64,000 bases of DNA from Phycisphaerales bacterium UBA5793 (GCA_002418285.1 DIDT01000034.1:62001-126000), one strand, 5' to 3'; counted from the first letter of the stretch, positions 1 to 9,101 are shown. Numbers and translations: made by a program. The notes: generated by a model from the letters alone, not told the origin.

Positions 1-1
1 G

Positions 2-2455
2 GCCCGAGGTGAGTCCATCGTTGCGAGCAACGAAGCCCTCGGGGGCGATCCCGCGCGCGATGTGCTCAAACACCTGGTGATTGATTACCGATGCGATGGC
101 GTCCTGCTGCACGCCGACGTGCCCGAGAACGGCACGGCGATGCTGGCGCAGACGCGCTGGCCGTATCTGCGCAAGGCGTTTGCGGCGGAAAAGAAGGTGC
201 GACAAGCCCGCCTGTACGTGACCGCACTGGGCATGTATGAAATGTACCTCAATGGAGAGCGCATCGGCGACCAACATCTCGCGCCGGGCTGGACCGATTA
301 TCGCCAGCGCGTGAACTACCAGGTCTACGACGTCACGGACCAGATCAACCGCGGCGGCAATGTGCTCGGGGCGATCGTGGGGCCCGGCTGGTTTAGTGGT
401 CGGGCGGGGTTGTTTCATCTGCGCGAGTTCTACGGTAAGACGCCGGCCCTGCTGGCTCAACTCGAGATCACCTACTCTGACGGCTCAATAGCGCGGATCG
501 CCTCGGATGACTCGTGGCAATACCACGCGGGCCCGCTGCTCGGCGCGGATCTCATGGATGGCGATATCTACGACGCTCGTGCGGAGATCGACCACTGGTC
601 TGCGACAAGTTCGAGTGAAGTCGGATGGAAGGGCGTGACGGCCCGTGCGGAGTCCCGCAATCTCGAGGCCAGCATTGACCAGCCGGTGCGCGTGCTACGT
701 GAGTTACCGACACAGGTACTTACGGCACCCAGTCCCGGCGCCTGGACGTTTGATCTGGGCCAGAACATGGTGGGTGTGGTGCGGCTCAAGGTGAGCGAAC
801 CCGCGGGCACGGTGATCACCATCCGCCACGGCGAGATGCTCAATCCGGATGGCGCGATCTACACCGCCAATCTGCGCGGCGCTGCGGCGACGGACACGTA
901 CATCTGCAAGGGTGGCGGCGAAGAGTGGCAGCCTGCGTTTACGTACCATGGATTTCGATACGTCGAGGTCAGGGGACTCTCGAGCAAACCCGGGCTCGAC
1001 GCGATCACCGGAATCGTGCTTGGCAGCGACCTGCCGCCGACCGGCACGTTCGAGTGCTCCGACGCGGATCTCAATCAACTGCAATCCAACATCGTCTGGG
1101 GTTTGCGCGGCAACTACGTGAGCATTCCCACTGACTGCCCGCAGCGCGATGAGCGGATGGGCTGGATGGCCGACACGCAGGTTTTCGCACCCACTGCGAC
1201 GTACAACGTCGACATCGCAGCGTTCATGAGCAAGTGGATGATCGATGTCGATGATGCGCAGCGTGAGGATGGGGCGCATTCTGATGTCGCGCCGGCGATG
1301 AAGGGACTCAACTACGGCACACCGGCCTGGGCAGACGCCGGGACCATCGTGCCGTGGACGATCTACCAGATGTATGGCGACACGCGCCTTCTCGAGCGCC
1401 ACATTGATTCGATGATGCGCTGGGTGCAGTGGTGCAAAGCCAACAGCACGGATCTCATCCGCGATCATGCGCGTGGCAATGACTATGGCGACTGGCTCTC
1501 GATCGGCGCTGACACACCCAAGGACCTCATCGGCACCGCTTACTTCGCTCGCTCGACGCAGATCGTGGCCGAGGCGCTGCATGTGCTTGGTCGTGAGGAC
1601 GAGTCTCAGCAGTACCGCCGGCTCTTTGAGGACATTCGCCGAGCGTTCATCGCGCGATACGTTGATGCAGCGGGGCACGTGCAGGGTGAAACGCAGTGTG
1701 GCTACGTGCTTGCGTTGCGATTTCAGCTTCTGCCTGAGGAGGTGCGCCCCGTGGCCATGAGTCATCTCGTGGCGGACATCGAAGCCAGAGGCTGGCGTCT
1801 TTCGACGGGGTTCGTCGGCGTCGGTCTTCTGTTGTCGACGCTCGAGGAGATCGGCCGCACTGATGTCGCATGGCGATTGCTCATGCAGGATGCGTTTCCA
1901 TCATGGTTGTTTTCCGTCAAGCACGGCGCCACGACGATCTGGGAGCGATGGAACGGCTGGACACCTGAGACCGGTGTTCATCCCGACGCCAGCATGAACT
2001 CGTTCAACCACTATTCGCTCGGTTCGTGCGGCCAGTGGCTGTTCGCAGGGGTCGGCGGTATTCGACCCGATCCGGAGTATCCGGGCTTCAAGCACTTCTT
2101 CATTCAGCCGGCGATGGCGCCGCCCACCCGGCGATTCGGCCAGCCAGTGACGTGGGCTCGAACGAGCTACCACTCTATTCGCGGCCACATCTCCACCGAC
2201 TGGGTCGTGGATGGCGTCAAACTGACGCTTCGTGTAACAGTCCCGGCCAACACAACGGCGACGCTGATCATGCCGGCCCTGCTCAGCGAAAAGGTCCTTG
2301 AGTCGGGGCGGCCGCTGGAAACGGTCGATGGGGTGGAGGTGCTCAATCGCGAGGCCGACCGGATTATCCTCGGCGTCGGTTCGGGTGCATACGAATTCAC
2401 CTCGACCAGGCCTTGGAAGCCCGACTCATCGAATTCAAACCGAGATGATCAGTGA
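2..2455 (+). CDS. alpha-L-rhamnosidase (GH78), 5' end outside window
   Basis: The frame is open to the left edge, so the N-terminus (probably a beta-sandwich domain) is missing; 817 residues are visible. A GTG at 62 is the first start-like codon but lies inside the conserved region. It should hydrolyse terminal alpha-L-rhamnose from plant or bacterial glycans. The beta-sandwich signature YVTALGMYEMYLNGERIGD lies near the start. The (alpha/alpha)6 catalytic domain carries PTDCPQRDERMGW (the Glu of RDER is the usual general acid position), TTIWERWNGW and SFNHYSLGS, all GH78 hallmarks. Its stop overlaps the start of the DUF1697 gene by 4 bp (GTGA), which suggests translational coupling. Confidence 0.93.
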   Translation, partial: ARGESIVASNEALGGDPARDVLKHLVIDYRCDGVLLHADVPENGTAMLAQTRWPYLRKAFAAEKKVRQARLYVTALGMYEMYLNGERIGDQHLAPGWTDYRQRVNYQVYDVTDQINRGGNVLGAIVGPGWFSGRAGLFHLREFYGKTPALLAQLEITYSDGSIARIASDDSWQYHAGPLLGADLMDGDIYDARAEIDHWSATSSSEVGWKGVTARAESRNLEASIDQPVRVLRELPTQVLTAPSPGAWTFDLGQNMVGVVRLKVSEPAGTVITIRHGEMLNPDGAIYTANLRGAAATDTYICKGGGEEWQPAFTYHGFRYVEVRGLSSKPGLDAITGIVLGSDLPPTGTFECSDADLNQLQSNIVWGLRGNYVSIPTDCPQRDERMGWMADTQVFAPTATYNVDIAAFMSKWMIDVDDAQREDGAHSDVAPAMKGLNYGTPAWADAGTIVPWTIYQMYGDTRLLERHIDSMMRWVQWCKANSTDLIRDHARGNDYGDWLSIGADTPKDLIGTAYFARSTQIVAEALHVLGREDESQQYRRLFEDIRRAFIARYVDAAGHVQGETQCGYVLALRFQLLPEEVRPVAMSHLVADIEARGWRLSTGFVGVGLLLSTLEEIGRTDVAWRLLMQDAFPSWLFSVKHGATTIWERWNGWTPETGVHPDASMNSFNHYSLGSCGQWLFAGVGGIRPDPEYPGFKHFFIQPAMAPPTRRFGQPVTWARTSYHSIRGHISTDWVVDGVKLTLRVTVPANTTATLIMPALLSEKVLESGRPLETVDGVEVLNREADRIILGVGSGAYEFTSTRPWKPDSSNSNRDDQ

Positions 2456-3036
2456 CTCCGCGAACATCGAGCGGCCCAGCGCAGAATCGGCCGACGCACG
2501 TCGCCCTGCTCCGCGGCATCAATGTTGGCGGCAAGCACATCATCCCCATGAAGTCGCTCGCCTCGCTCTTCGAGTCTTCCGGATGCAGCCGCGTCGCAAC
2601 CTACATCCAGAGTGGCAACGTCGTTTTCACAGCGGACGCGGCGTTGGTCACGCGGCTGGCCACTGATCTTCCCAAACTCATCGGCAGGACATTTGGCTTC
2701 GAACCCGTCGTCGTCATCCGAACCCGCACGGCCTTTGCAAAAGTCGTCAGGAACAATCCGTTTCTCGCAACAGGCATCGATACAGCCACGCTGCACGTCG
2801 GTTTCCTTGCAGCCAAGCCCAGCGCCAAGCGGATTGCAAAACTCGATCCTGATCGCTCGCCGGGCGATGCGTTCGCCGTGCGCGGCCGGGAGATCTACTT
2901 CCATCTGCCCAACGGCATGGGTCGCACGAAGCTCACCAGCGCCTATCTCGACTCCGCACTCGGCACGACCTGCACTGCTCGCAACTGGCGGACCACACTC
3001 AAGATCGCGGAGTTGCTTGGTGTGGGAACGGCTTGA
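2452..3036 (+). CDS. DUF1697 domain-containing protein
   Basis: 194 residues. The N-terminal signature HVALLRGINVGGKHIIPM followed by YIQSGNVVF is diagnostic of DUF1697, a small alpha/beta family of unknown function common in bacteria. The length matches the family (about 180 aa). The start is a GTG overlapping the TGA of the rhamnosidase gene. No catalytic residues are established for the family, so no role is proposed. The coupling to a glycoside hydrolase is probably incidental. Confidence 0.9.
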   Translation: MTPRTSSGPAQNRPTHVALLRGINVGGKHIIPMKSLASLFESSGCSRVATYIQSGNVVFTADAALVTRLATDLPKLIGRTFGFEPVVVIRTRTAFAKVVRNNPFLATGIDTATLHVGFLAAKPSAKRIAKLDPDRSPGDAFAVRGREIYFHLPNGMGRTKLTSAYLDSALGTTCTARNWRTTLKIAELLGVGTA

Positions 3037-3149
3037 GAGCGAGTTGGCGACATGCCGAGGAGGCGAGGCACGGCGATTCCCCGAAGTCGCGGCGGCGCCT
3101 GAAGCATCGGCACACTGGAAATGCGGCAATGGATCGCGAGTATACTGGC

Positions 3150-4130
3150 ATGAACCGGGTTGCGTGCGCGATCATCAATCTCTGTGTACTGGTGGGATGT
3201 ATGCCTGTTCGGGTAGCTCCAACTGAATCGAATGTTCCGGGTACGCCGTACACGATCGTGCTGGGCGTCGCACAGGATGCGGGGTATCCGCAGACGGCGT
3301 GCCGACGGGCCTGTTGTGAAGCAGCCCGGCGCGATCCGAAACTGAAGCGCCACGTCGCGTGTCTCGCGATCGTAGATCCGGTCAATCGACAGCGGTGGAT
3401 CGTTGATTGCACGCCGGACTTCCGCGAGCAACTTGCGATGCTCGATGCGATGGCCCCGTCGCACTCGCCAGACGCGACGGCGCTCATCTCCCAGCCGCTG
3501 CTCGATGGGATCCTGCTCACGCATGCGCACATCGGGCACTACACAGGTCTGCAGGATCTCGGACGGGAAGTGACAGGCGCCCACGAGGTGCCGCTCTACG
3601 TCATGCCGCGCATGGCGGAGTTCCTCCGCACGAACGGTCCGTGGAATCAACTGGTCGAGTTGCACAATGTGCAGTTGCACCTGCTCAGCGCCGACCAACC
3701 GACCGCTCTCAATGAACACATCACGGCCACGCCGCTGGTCGTCCCCCACCGCGATGAGTATTCGGAGACGGTCGGCTACCGCATTACTGGTCCGACCCGA
3801 AGCGTGCTCTACATCCCCGACGTCGACAAGTGGCAGCGGTGGGATCGCCTCATTGAAGATGAAATTGCAAAAGTCGACGTCGCGTACCTCGACGGGACAT
3901 TCTTTGATGGCGAAGAACTTGGCGGGCGCGACATGGCCGAGATCCCCCACCCGTTCGTGCGCGAGAGCATGGCGCGCTTTGCGGCGTTATCGATCGGCGA
4001 ACGGGCCAAGATCCGGTTCATACATTTCAACCACACGAATGCGCTGCTGCGCTCGGGTAGCAACGTGTGCCGTGAGGTCGAAGCTGCCGGGTTGCGAGCA
4101 TCGAGTCAGGGCGATATCGAGCCGCTGTAG
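3150..4130 (+). CDS. MBL-fold metallohydrolase lipoprotein, PqqB-like
   Basis: 326 residues from the chosen ATG. The reading frame is open further upstream to 3033, but the start at 3150 gives a clean lipoprotein signal peptide ending in the lipobox LVGC, and TATACT lies 3 nt before it. The mature part resembles PqqB-type metallo-beta-lactamase proteins: VLGVAQDAGYPQ near the N-terminus, and LLTHAHIGHYTGL as the metal-binding loop (HxHxxH variant). A distal HFNHTN segment probably supplies further ligands. It is likely anchored to a membrane facing the periplasm. There are no pqq genes nearby, so a role in PQQ synthesis is not implied. Confidence 0.82.
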   Translation: MNRVACAIINLCVLVGCMPVRVAPTESNVPGTPYTIVLGVAQDAGYPQTACRRACCEAARRDPKLKRHVACLAIVDPVNRQRWIVDCTPDFREQLAMLDAMAPSHSPDATALISQPLLDGILLTHAHIGHYTGLQDLGREVTGAHEVPLYVMPRMAEFLRTNGPWNQLVELHNVQLHLLSADQPTALNEHITATPLVVPHRDEYSETVGYRITGPTRSVLYIPDVDKWQRWDRLIEDEIAKVDVAYLDGTFFDGEELGGRDMAEIPHPFVRESMARFAALSIGERAKIRFIHFNHTNALLRSGSNVCREVEAAGLRASSQGDIEPL

Positions 4131-4159
4131 CGATCCACTGTACACACTTCGGCGCGTAA

Positions 4160-4258
4160 TCAGATAGTCCGCCACGCACTCCCCACCCACACGACCAGCA
4201 GCAGCACGGTCAGCACCGTGCAAGCCCACTTGATTGTGCTTCGCAGCCGTTAGCGCAT
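4160..4258 (-). pseudogene. truncated duplicate of the zinc-ribbon membrane gene 5' end
   Basis: About 80 bp (roughly 4170-4258) are nearly identical to the first codons of the neighbouring gene at 4268-4747 on the same strand. Both encode the same RLRSTIKW...CTVLTVLLLVVWV membrane segment. In this copy codon 3 is a TAA stop and the similarity breaks off after the transmembrane helix. It is a relic of a tandem duplication lying just beyond the 3' end of the intact copy. Confidence 0.75.
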
Positions 4259-4267
4259 CAGATGGTC

Positions 4268-4747
4268 CTACGGAGTAATCACCGTCCCGCACTCCGGACA
4301 CACACCACTCACGCTGCCGCGCAGGTCGTAGTTGCATTTGATGCACAGGCCCGGGGCATGACGGCGGTCGCGGTACCAGAGGAAGGCGGACGGTACCCCG
4401 ACAAGCAGCACCAGGAACCAGATTGGCACCGACACCCATGTATGTTCCAGCGAAAGCGGCCCACTGATCGCGATGCTCTGAGGGGCGGAAAAGATCCCAA
4501 ATGACCAACAGAGGCGAGCGGAGCGGGGCTCTCTTTGGTAAGCCCACCAAAGCGATTCCGGCCGCTCCAGCACAAGCGGAGAATCAAAACCGATCTGCAC
4601 CAAGCCGACGCCTACATCTGCATGATAAGAAGTCGGCGCGAGGCCAACGCGCCACCACCACCAGCCACTCGCCACCCACACGACCAGCAGCAGCACGGTC
4701 AGCACCGTGCAGCCCCACTTGATCGTGCTTCGCAGACGCTTGCGCAT
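4268..4747 (-). CDS. small membrane protein with C-terminal zinc ribbon (planctomycete family)
   Basis: 159 residues. An N-terminal helix (WGCTVLTVLLLVVWVASG) and a second membrane segment near residue 110 (IWFLVLLVGVPSAFLWY) precede a C-terminal CIKCNYDLRG...CPECGTVI ribbon. The C-x2-C-x-YDLRG-CPECG module is a planctomycete speciality of unknown function. A TATGAT box lies exactly 6 nt upstream of the ATG with no Shine-Dalgarno, which suggests a leaderless transcript. A truncated copy of its 5' end lies just downstream at 4160-4258. Confidence 0.82.
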   Translation of the reverse strand: MRKRLRSTIKWGCTVLTVLLLVVWVASGWWWWRVGLAPTSYHADVGVGLVQIGFDSPLVLERPESLWWAYQREPRSARLCWSFGIFSAPQSIAISGPLSLEHTWVSVPIWFLVLLVGVPSAFLWYRDRRHAPGLCIKCNYDLRGSVSGVCPECGTVITP

Positions 4748-4753
4748 CTCTCG

Positions 4754-4759
4754 ATCATA
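4754..4759 (-). promoter_or_regulatory. putative -10 box for a leaderless transcript (zinc-ribbon membrane gene)
   Basis: TATGAT on the minus strand, 6 nt before the ATG at 4747. The same spacing to the start codon is seen at 4893 and 5230. No ribosome binding site is present, so the transcript probably begins at or next to the start codon. Confidence 0.45.
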
Positions 4760-4892
4760 TCACGCCGCATCCAGCAACTTCGGCTGCTCTACCGCCCCGA
4801 GTCGCGCCGAGGGGCTCCACCGCCAACACATCGCCCGGCGTGATTCACTGTACAGGATGATGTCGCTCATACTGCTTGCGTCGATTCCGCGG

Positions 4893-4898
4893 TATCAT
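4893..4898 (+). promoter_or_regulatory. putative -10 box for a leaderless transcript (first YDL ribbon paralogue)
   Basis: TATCAT lies 6 nt before the GTG at 4905 and is perfectly conserved, spacing included, in the second paralogue. It is embedded in a longer conserved block that begins near 4832. Confidence 0.45.
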
Positions 4899-4904
4899 TC
4901 CCGC

Positions 4905-5117
4905 GTGCATTGCCTGTCCTGTGGTTACGATTTGCAGAATCTCAGTGGCAATCGCTGCCCGGAGTGTGGCCGCATGTTCGATCCGGGCGATGATCGAACA
5001 TTCGAGACAGAACCGCATTTGCGCACCATCGTTGCGATCGGCCTACTCGTGTTCGGCGCATGTGCAATCGGCTTGCCACTCCTCATGTGGTTCATTCGGC
5101 TCGCACTGTCAGATTGA
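4905..5117 (+). CDS. small YDL/CPECG zinc-ribbon membrane protein, copy 1
   Basis: 70 residues from the GTG at 4905. The sequence begins HCLSCGYDLQNL, then CPECGRMFDPGDDRTF, then one transmembrane helix (IVAIGLLVFGACAIGLPLL). The GTG start is preferred because the family normally begins right at the first CxxC and a TATCAT box precedes it by 6 nt. An in-frame ATG at 4857 would add 16 residues. It is the older, diverged partner of the next gene. Confidence 0.68.
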   Translation: MHCLSCGYDLQNLSGNRCPECGRMFDPGDDRTFETEPHLRTIVAIGLLVFGACAIGLPLLMWFIRLALSD

Positions 5118-5229
5118 CCGAGCAATGCGGAGAGCGCGGATTCCTCAGGGCGGCTCGGGCAGAGCCATCGCCTGGTGTGACTCCCTGTGCAGGATGATGT
5201 CGCTCATGCTACTTGCCTCGATTCCGCCG

Positions 5230-5235
5230 TATCAT
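5230..5235 (+). promoter_or_regulatory. putative -10 box for a leaderless transcript (second YDL ribbon paralogue)
   Basis: TATCAT 6 nt before the GTG at 5242, identical in position to the box at 4893. Confidence 0.45.
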
Positions 5236-5241
5236 TCCCTC

Positions 5242-5553
5242 GTGCGGTGTCTGACCTGTCAATACGACTTGCGGGGCCTCACCGAGCGTCGCTGCCCGGA
5301 GTGTGGCCGCAACTTCGACCCGGGCGACGATCGCACGTTTGACTCCGAAGCGCTCCAAGCGCCCTCGAGCAGACCCGACTGGATTCTCGTTTTCACCGCG
5401 TTCGCTATGGTCTGCATCGTGGTGCTCGATGAGGCATTCCTCCTCCTTCCGGCCGACCACTGGTATTCGACCGGAGAGTTTGTCACCGCGGTTTGCGGGG
5501 TAGCCATTCTCGCGTGGCGTATTCGGGTCAGAACGCAGCGAACTAAGCCATGA
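5242..5553 (+). CDS. small YDL/CPECG zinc-ribbon membrane protein, copy 2
   Basis: 103 residues from the GTG at 5242 (alternative ATG at 5194). It opens RCLTCQYDLRGLTERRCPECG, then FDPGDDRTFDSE and two predicted membrane helices (WILVFTAFAMVCIVVLD and FVTAVCGVAILAW). It is a tandem paralogue of copy 1, and conservation of the pair extends about 70 bp upstream of the chosen starts. Function unknown; the four cysteines probably bind zinc. Confidence 0.68.
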   Translation: MRCLTCQYDLRGLTERRCPECGRNFDPGDDRTFDSEALQAPSSRPDWILVFTAFAMVCIVVLDEAFLLLPADHWYSTGEFVTAVCGVAILAWRIRVRTQRTKP

Positions 5554-5877
5554 CCGCGTTCGCACTTCTTCAGGTGCACTTCCCCGAACACGAATCCGAC
5601 TACTCCACAGACTGCAGAGAGCGCGGATCCCTCCGCGCCCTCTGCGTGCTTTGCGGTCAACCAATCAAGCCGCCTGTGACAGGCCGTCGCTGATGTACGT
5701 GCTCTCCGGCGAAGCGGCCCCGCCCCCTCAAGCCCGGCACCCACCCGCAACCCGTCTGGTTCCGCGCAGCGTAGATTCGCGCGGTGTAGACTCGTACGGC
5801 GGCTCCAGCGGGGTCGTGCGTTGTCGTCGTGGCGATCGGCATCGCAATTCGGACAAACCATTCTTTTGGAGACTGAA
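5554..5877. other. intergenic, no gene seen
   Basis: 324 bp with no convincing coding potential on either strand. The only clear element is a GGAG ribosome binding site at about 5867 belonging to the next gene. Confidence 0.5.
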
Positions 5878-6243
5878 ATGAGCAGAATCGAACAGGTCAA
5901 ATCGCTCGTGCGTGTTATTCTGAAAGAACACAAGGCGAGAACTGACGCAGACCATGCAGATGCGATGATCGAAGCGATGCTCTCGGAGTTGCAGTCGACC
6001 ACGGGATTGGATCGCTCAGAACTTGAGAACCACATCAGTGGATTCGAACTGAAAGTGAGAGAAGCCGAGTCGCTGTTCACAAGCTATCAGATGACGACAC
6101 CGGGCCACGGCCCCATCAAGATCCCCCACAAGTGTCACAAGACAGCTACGATCTGCTTTGTTTGGCCGCCACCGCCGGCGGAGCCCGAGTACGAGATTTG
6201 TATCGAGATTGAGTACCCGTGGCCTTGCCCGAAGCTGACATAG
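5878..6243 (+). CDS. hypothetical protein, helical N-terminus and aromatic/proline C-terminus
   Basis: 121 residues. The ATG at 5878 has GGAG 7 nt upstream; the frame is open further back but without a better start. Residues 1-70 are predicted helical and charged, and the tail is unusual (CFVWPPPPAEPEYEICIEIEYPWPCPK), rich in Pro, Trp and acidic residues with paired cysteines. No family recognised and no signal peptide. Confidence 0.62.
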   Translation: MSRIEQVKSLVRVILKEHKARTDADHADAMIEAMLSELQSTTGLDRSELENHISGFELKVREAESLFTSYQMTTPGHGPIKIPHKCHKTATICFVWPPPPAEPEYEICIEIEYPWPCPKLT

Positions 6244-6309
6244 CGTCCGCCTTGAAACTGCGTCGGAGAGCTCGTTGTAACGCGGCGGCTGCCACTACGC
6301 AGGCGCCGA

Positions 6310-7335
6310 TCACCACGCGTAATTCTTCGGCGCTTCGCCGCCGGGGCCGGGCCAGATTTCGTCGAGTTTGGTCAGCGTGGTCGCATCGAGTTTGAGTTCG
6401 ATGGCGGGCAGGGATGAAGTGAACTGTTCGAGTGTGCGCGGGCCGATGATCGGGGCGGTGACGACGGGGTTGTGCAGCAGCCAGGCGAGCGCGACGGTGG
6501 CGGGCGACTGGCCGAGTTCTTTGCAGAGCCCTTCGTAGGCATTGACGCGACTTTGCGTAGTGTCGTCAAGTTGGGTGCTCACGCGAGGGCTGGCGCGGCG
6601 GGCGCCGTCACCGGTTGAATCGCTCTTGAGGGAACGGCCGGCCAAGACGCCGCTGGACAGCGGGCTCCATGGGATGATGCCCACGCCGTAGTGTCGGCAG
6701 GCGGGGACGACTTCGCTTTCGATCGCGCGGTTCTTGAGGCTGTAGACGCTCTGCTCGCTCACCAGGCCGGGCTGGCCGAGGCGGCGAGCCGTTTCGTTGT
6801 AGCGGGCGATGTCCCAGCCGGCGAAGTTGCTCGAACCCATGTAGAGCACCTTGCCCTGGCGCTTGAGTGTGTCGTAGGCGTCGAAGATCTCTTGGACCGG
6901 GCAGGCTCGGTCGATGTGGTGCATTTGATACAGGTCGATGTAGTCGGTCTTCAGCCGCCCAAGCGAGGCTTCGCAATCGAGCACGATGCGGCGGGCGCTC
7001 AGGCCGCCCTCGCGATCGGGGTCGAAGCCGGCGGCGGTGGGCATGTTGCCGTAGACCTTGGTGGCGAGGACGACGCGCTCGCGCCGACCGCCGCCTTGCG
7101 CGAACCAGCGGCCGATGATCTCTTCGGAGAGGCCGGCGTGACCTTCGTGCTTTTCGTTCCAGTGCGTGCGGCCGTAGACGTTGGCGGTGTCAAAGAAGTT
7201 GATGCCTTCGGCCAGCGCGCGATCCATGATGGCAAAGGACTCGGGCTCGGGTGTCGCGCCGCCGAAGTTCATCGTGCCAAGGCACAGCGGGCTGACGCGC
7301 ACGCCGCAGTTGGAGCTCAGTCGTCGGTATTGCAT
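6310..7335 (-). CDS. aldo/keto reductase
   Basis: 341 residues, a single TIM-barrel domain of normal length. The start at 7335 is preceded by GGAGAA about 8 nt upstream. Family marks are CLGTMNFGG at the N-terminus, DTANVYGR (catalytic Asp and Tyr), VLATKVYG (catalytic Lys), MHHID (catalytic His), GSSNFAGWDIA, and a C-terminal NADPH-binding IIGPRTLEQF segment. It should reduce aldehydes or ketones with NADPH in the cytosol. The next gene upstream is on the same strand, about 100 bp away. Confidence 0.94.
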   Translation of the reverse strand: MQYRRLSSNCGVRVSPLCLGTMNFGGATPEPESFAIMDRALAEGINFFDTANVYGRTHWNEKHEGHAGLSEEIIGRWFAQGGGRRERVVLATKVYGNMPTAAGFDPDREGGLSARRIVLDCEASLGRLKTDYIDLYQMHHIDRACPVQEIFDAYDTLKRQGKVLYMGSSNFAGWDIARYNETARRLGQPGLVSEQSVYSLKNRAIESEVVPACRHYGVGIIPWSPLSSGVLAGRSLKSDSTGDGARRASPRVSTQLDDTTQSRVNAYEGLCKELGQSPATVALAWLLHNPVVTAPIIGPRTLEQFTSSLPAIELKLDATTLTKLDEIWPGPGGEAPKNYAW

Positions 7336-7439
7336 GGTGGTTCTCCTCTCGGATGCGGCTGCGGGCGAGTGCGCATTGTACAGCGCCCGCGCCGGTTGCG
7401 CCGGCGCTTTGGACCAATTTGTGCCGACGAGGAGAGTGC

Positions 7440-8222
7440 TCAACCGGCGAGCATCGTGGCAAACTGCAGCCAGATATCCGTGCGACCGAGGGCCATGATG
7501 GCGATCGAAACAACTCCCAGGAACACAATGCCGATGGCAAGAATCCTGTCAATGGTGCGCGTGACCGCCCAGCGCGCCGCGACCAGAAGCACGCCGAGGA
7601 TGAGCGTGAACAGAAATGGGCCGAAGATTCGCTCCAGGCTCGTGCCGACGTAGAAGCGGTTGAACAGATCAATTCGGCTGACCGCTGCGGCGAGCACCGC
7701 CAGCGTGGCGAGGAGCATCATCGAGCGATGGATGTGCGGCTTCTTTCGGTACTTCACCCCAGCTGCGACAAACACCGCGAAGAGGCAGACACTTACCAGC
7801 GGCACGATCATGAACTGCTTGGGTGAAAGCGTCCAGATGACAACTTCTGGTGGTGTCACGGCCGCGGAGCGGATGCCCGTCATCACACCGAGCACCAGTA
7901 TGACCAGCGCGAGGGCCGCACCCACCTTGCCCAGCGCCATGTGGACTCGATGTTTGCGCATGAAGATCAGAAATGGCTGAACAAGTATGAGGAGAATCCA
8001 AGCGCTCATCGCGGCGCCGTGCGCGATGACAAGCGTCTTGATTGGCGGTGCGATCTCCCGGCCGGGGTACGCCTGCCCGTGCGTGTAGAACTTGCTGAAA
8101 CCCCAGAGAGTGAGTAGCAGCAATACGATGGATGTGACGGGATAGAACAGCCGTGCGAGTTGGGAGGAAGCACCTTTCCCGGCTCGCGCCTGATCGCGCA
8201 AGATCGCTGGAGATTGAGTCAT
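7440..8222 (-). CDS. multi-pass membrane protein of unknown function
   Basis: 260 residues from the ATG at 8222. About seven hydrophobic helices: VTSIVLLLLTLWGFSKFY, AHGAAMSAWILLILVQPFL, ALALVILVLGVMTGI, FMIVPLVSVCLFAVFVAAG, MLLATLAVLAAAVSRI, FLFTLILGVLLVAARW and ILAIGIVFLGVVSIAIMAL. Scattered histidines (GQAY, AHGAAM, KPHIHRSMM) recall DUF2306-like or cytochrome b561-like integral proteins, but no haem motif can be assigned with confidence. Confidence 0.8.
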   Translation of the reverse strand: MTQSPAILRDQARAGKGASSQLARLFYPVTSIVLLLLTLWGFSKFYTHGQAYPGREIAPPIKTLVIAHGAAMSAWILLILVQPFLIFMRKHRVHMALGKVGAALALVILVLGVMTGIRSAAVTPPEVVIWTLSPKQFMIVPLVSVCLFAVFVAAGVKYRKKPHIHRSMMLLATLAVLAAAVSRIDLFNRFYVGTSLERIFGPFLFTLILGVLLVAARWAVTRTIDRILAIGIVFLGVVSIAIMALGRTDIWLQFATMLAG

Positions 8223-8349
8223 GGTGTTTTGGTACCCGAAAGGTTGATGTCCGACGGGATTGCAGCCGCCACAAGACTGTAATCGCACGCGAGCGCCACA
8301 CATCACGTGCTCGAGCGTCGGAGCGCCGACAGATTTATTGTAGGCTGCA

Positions 8350-8982
8350 TCAGGATTGCGGCGACGCTGAATTGCGTCGAAGCCTGTACATGCATGGACC
8401 GACGTTGCGCAGCGGTCGCGGCAAGCCGGTGGCGTCGAAGGGTTGAACATCATCCACATTCCAACCCGCGAACGCATCTTCAAGATCTTGCTGACTGGCC
8501 CCGCGCGGCAGAGGGCCGCGATGAGCTGGCGTCCAGGCCAGTATGAGGATTGATGCATCCGCTGAAGCCAGGGCGCTCACCTCCCGCCCCGCGACGCGGC
8601 GTTGGGCTTGCGACAAACCGTGGATAGTGCCGAAGTCCCAGATGAACTGAAACTCGGGCTCAAGGCCCGCCGCTCGCAACGCCGTGATGTCGCCCTGGAT
8701 GATGCTGACGGGTACTCCCACCTTGGCGGCGTTGGCGCGAGCCGCGCGCACGGCGCGAGAGACCAGATCAACGCCGGTTACTTCCCAGCCGCGCTGCGCG
8801 AGGACGATGGCCCAGTGGCCCCGACCGCAGCCAAGGTCGAGCGCTCGTCCGAAGGGCGGCTGGCGCTGCTGCTCTTCGCGCTCGATGAGTCTGGTGATGT
8901 GCCTCGCAGCCGGGGGATGCGAACCGGCGTATTCCCACGGCGTAAAGCCCAAGCGGTACAAAAGCGGGTAGATGCGGGTCAC
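8350..8982 (-). CDS. class I SAM-dependent methyltransferase
   Basis: 210 residues. Motif I is ALDLGCGRGHWAIVLAQ (about residues 46-62), followed by WEVTGVDLV (the acidic residue that binds the SAM ribose) and a motif IV region FQFIWDFGTIHGL. Length and motif order fit a small-molecule methyltransferase of the Methyltransf_25/11 group. The substrate cannot be told from sequence or neighbours. Confidence 0.88.
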   Translation of the reverse strand: MTRIYPLLYRLGFTPWEYAGSHPPAARHITRLIEREEQQRQPPFGRALDLGCGRGHWAIVLAQRGWEVTGVDLVSRAVRAARANAAKVGVPVSIIQGDITALRAAGLEPEFQFIWDFGTIHGLSQAQRRVAGREVSALASADASILILAWTPAHRGPLPRGASQQDLEDAFAGWNVDDVQPFDATGLPRPLRNVGPCMYRLRRNSASPQS

Positions 8983-9101
8983 GTGTTTCGGCTCCAGTAC
9001 GAATCGTGGTTACTGGTCCGGTCGTGCCGTTCACGGCCACAGCTTTCGTTCTCTCCAACACGAACGAGAGCTTTGGGATTGTACGGTCGAATGAGGTCGG
9101 G

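Noticed and set aside
704..1765. 353-codon minus-strand frame inside the rhamnosidase gene
   Set aside because: Arg/His-rich shadow with no homology.
6691..7653. 320-codon plus-strand frame antisense to the aldo/keto reductase
   Set aside because: Codon-position mirror of a real gene; Ala/Gly/Val-rich without motifs.
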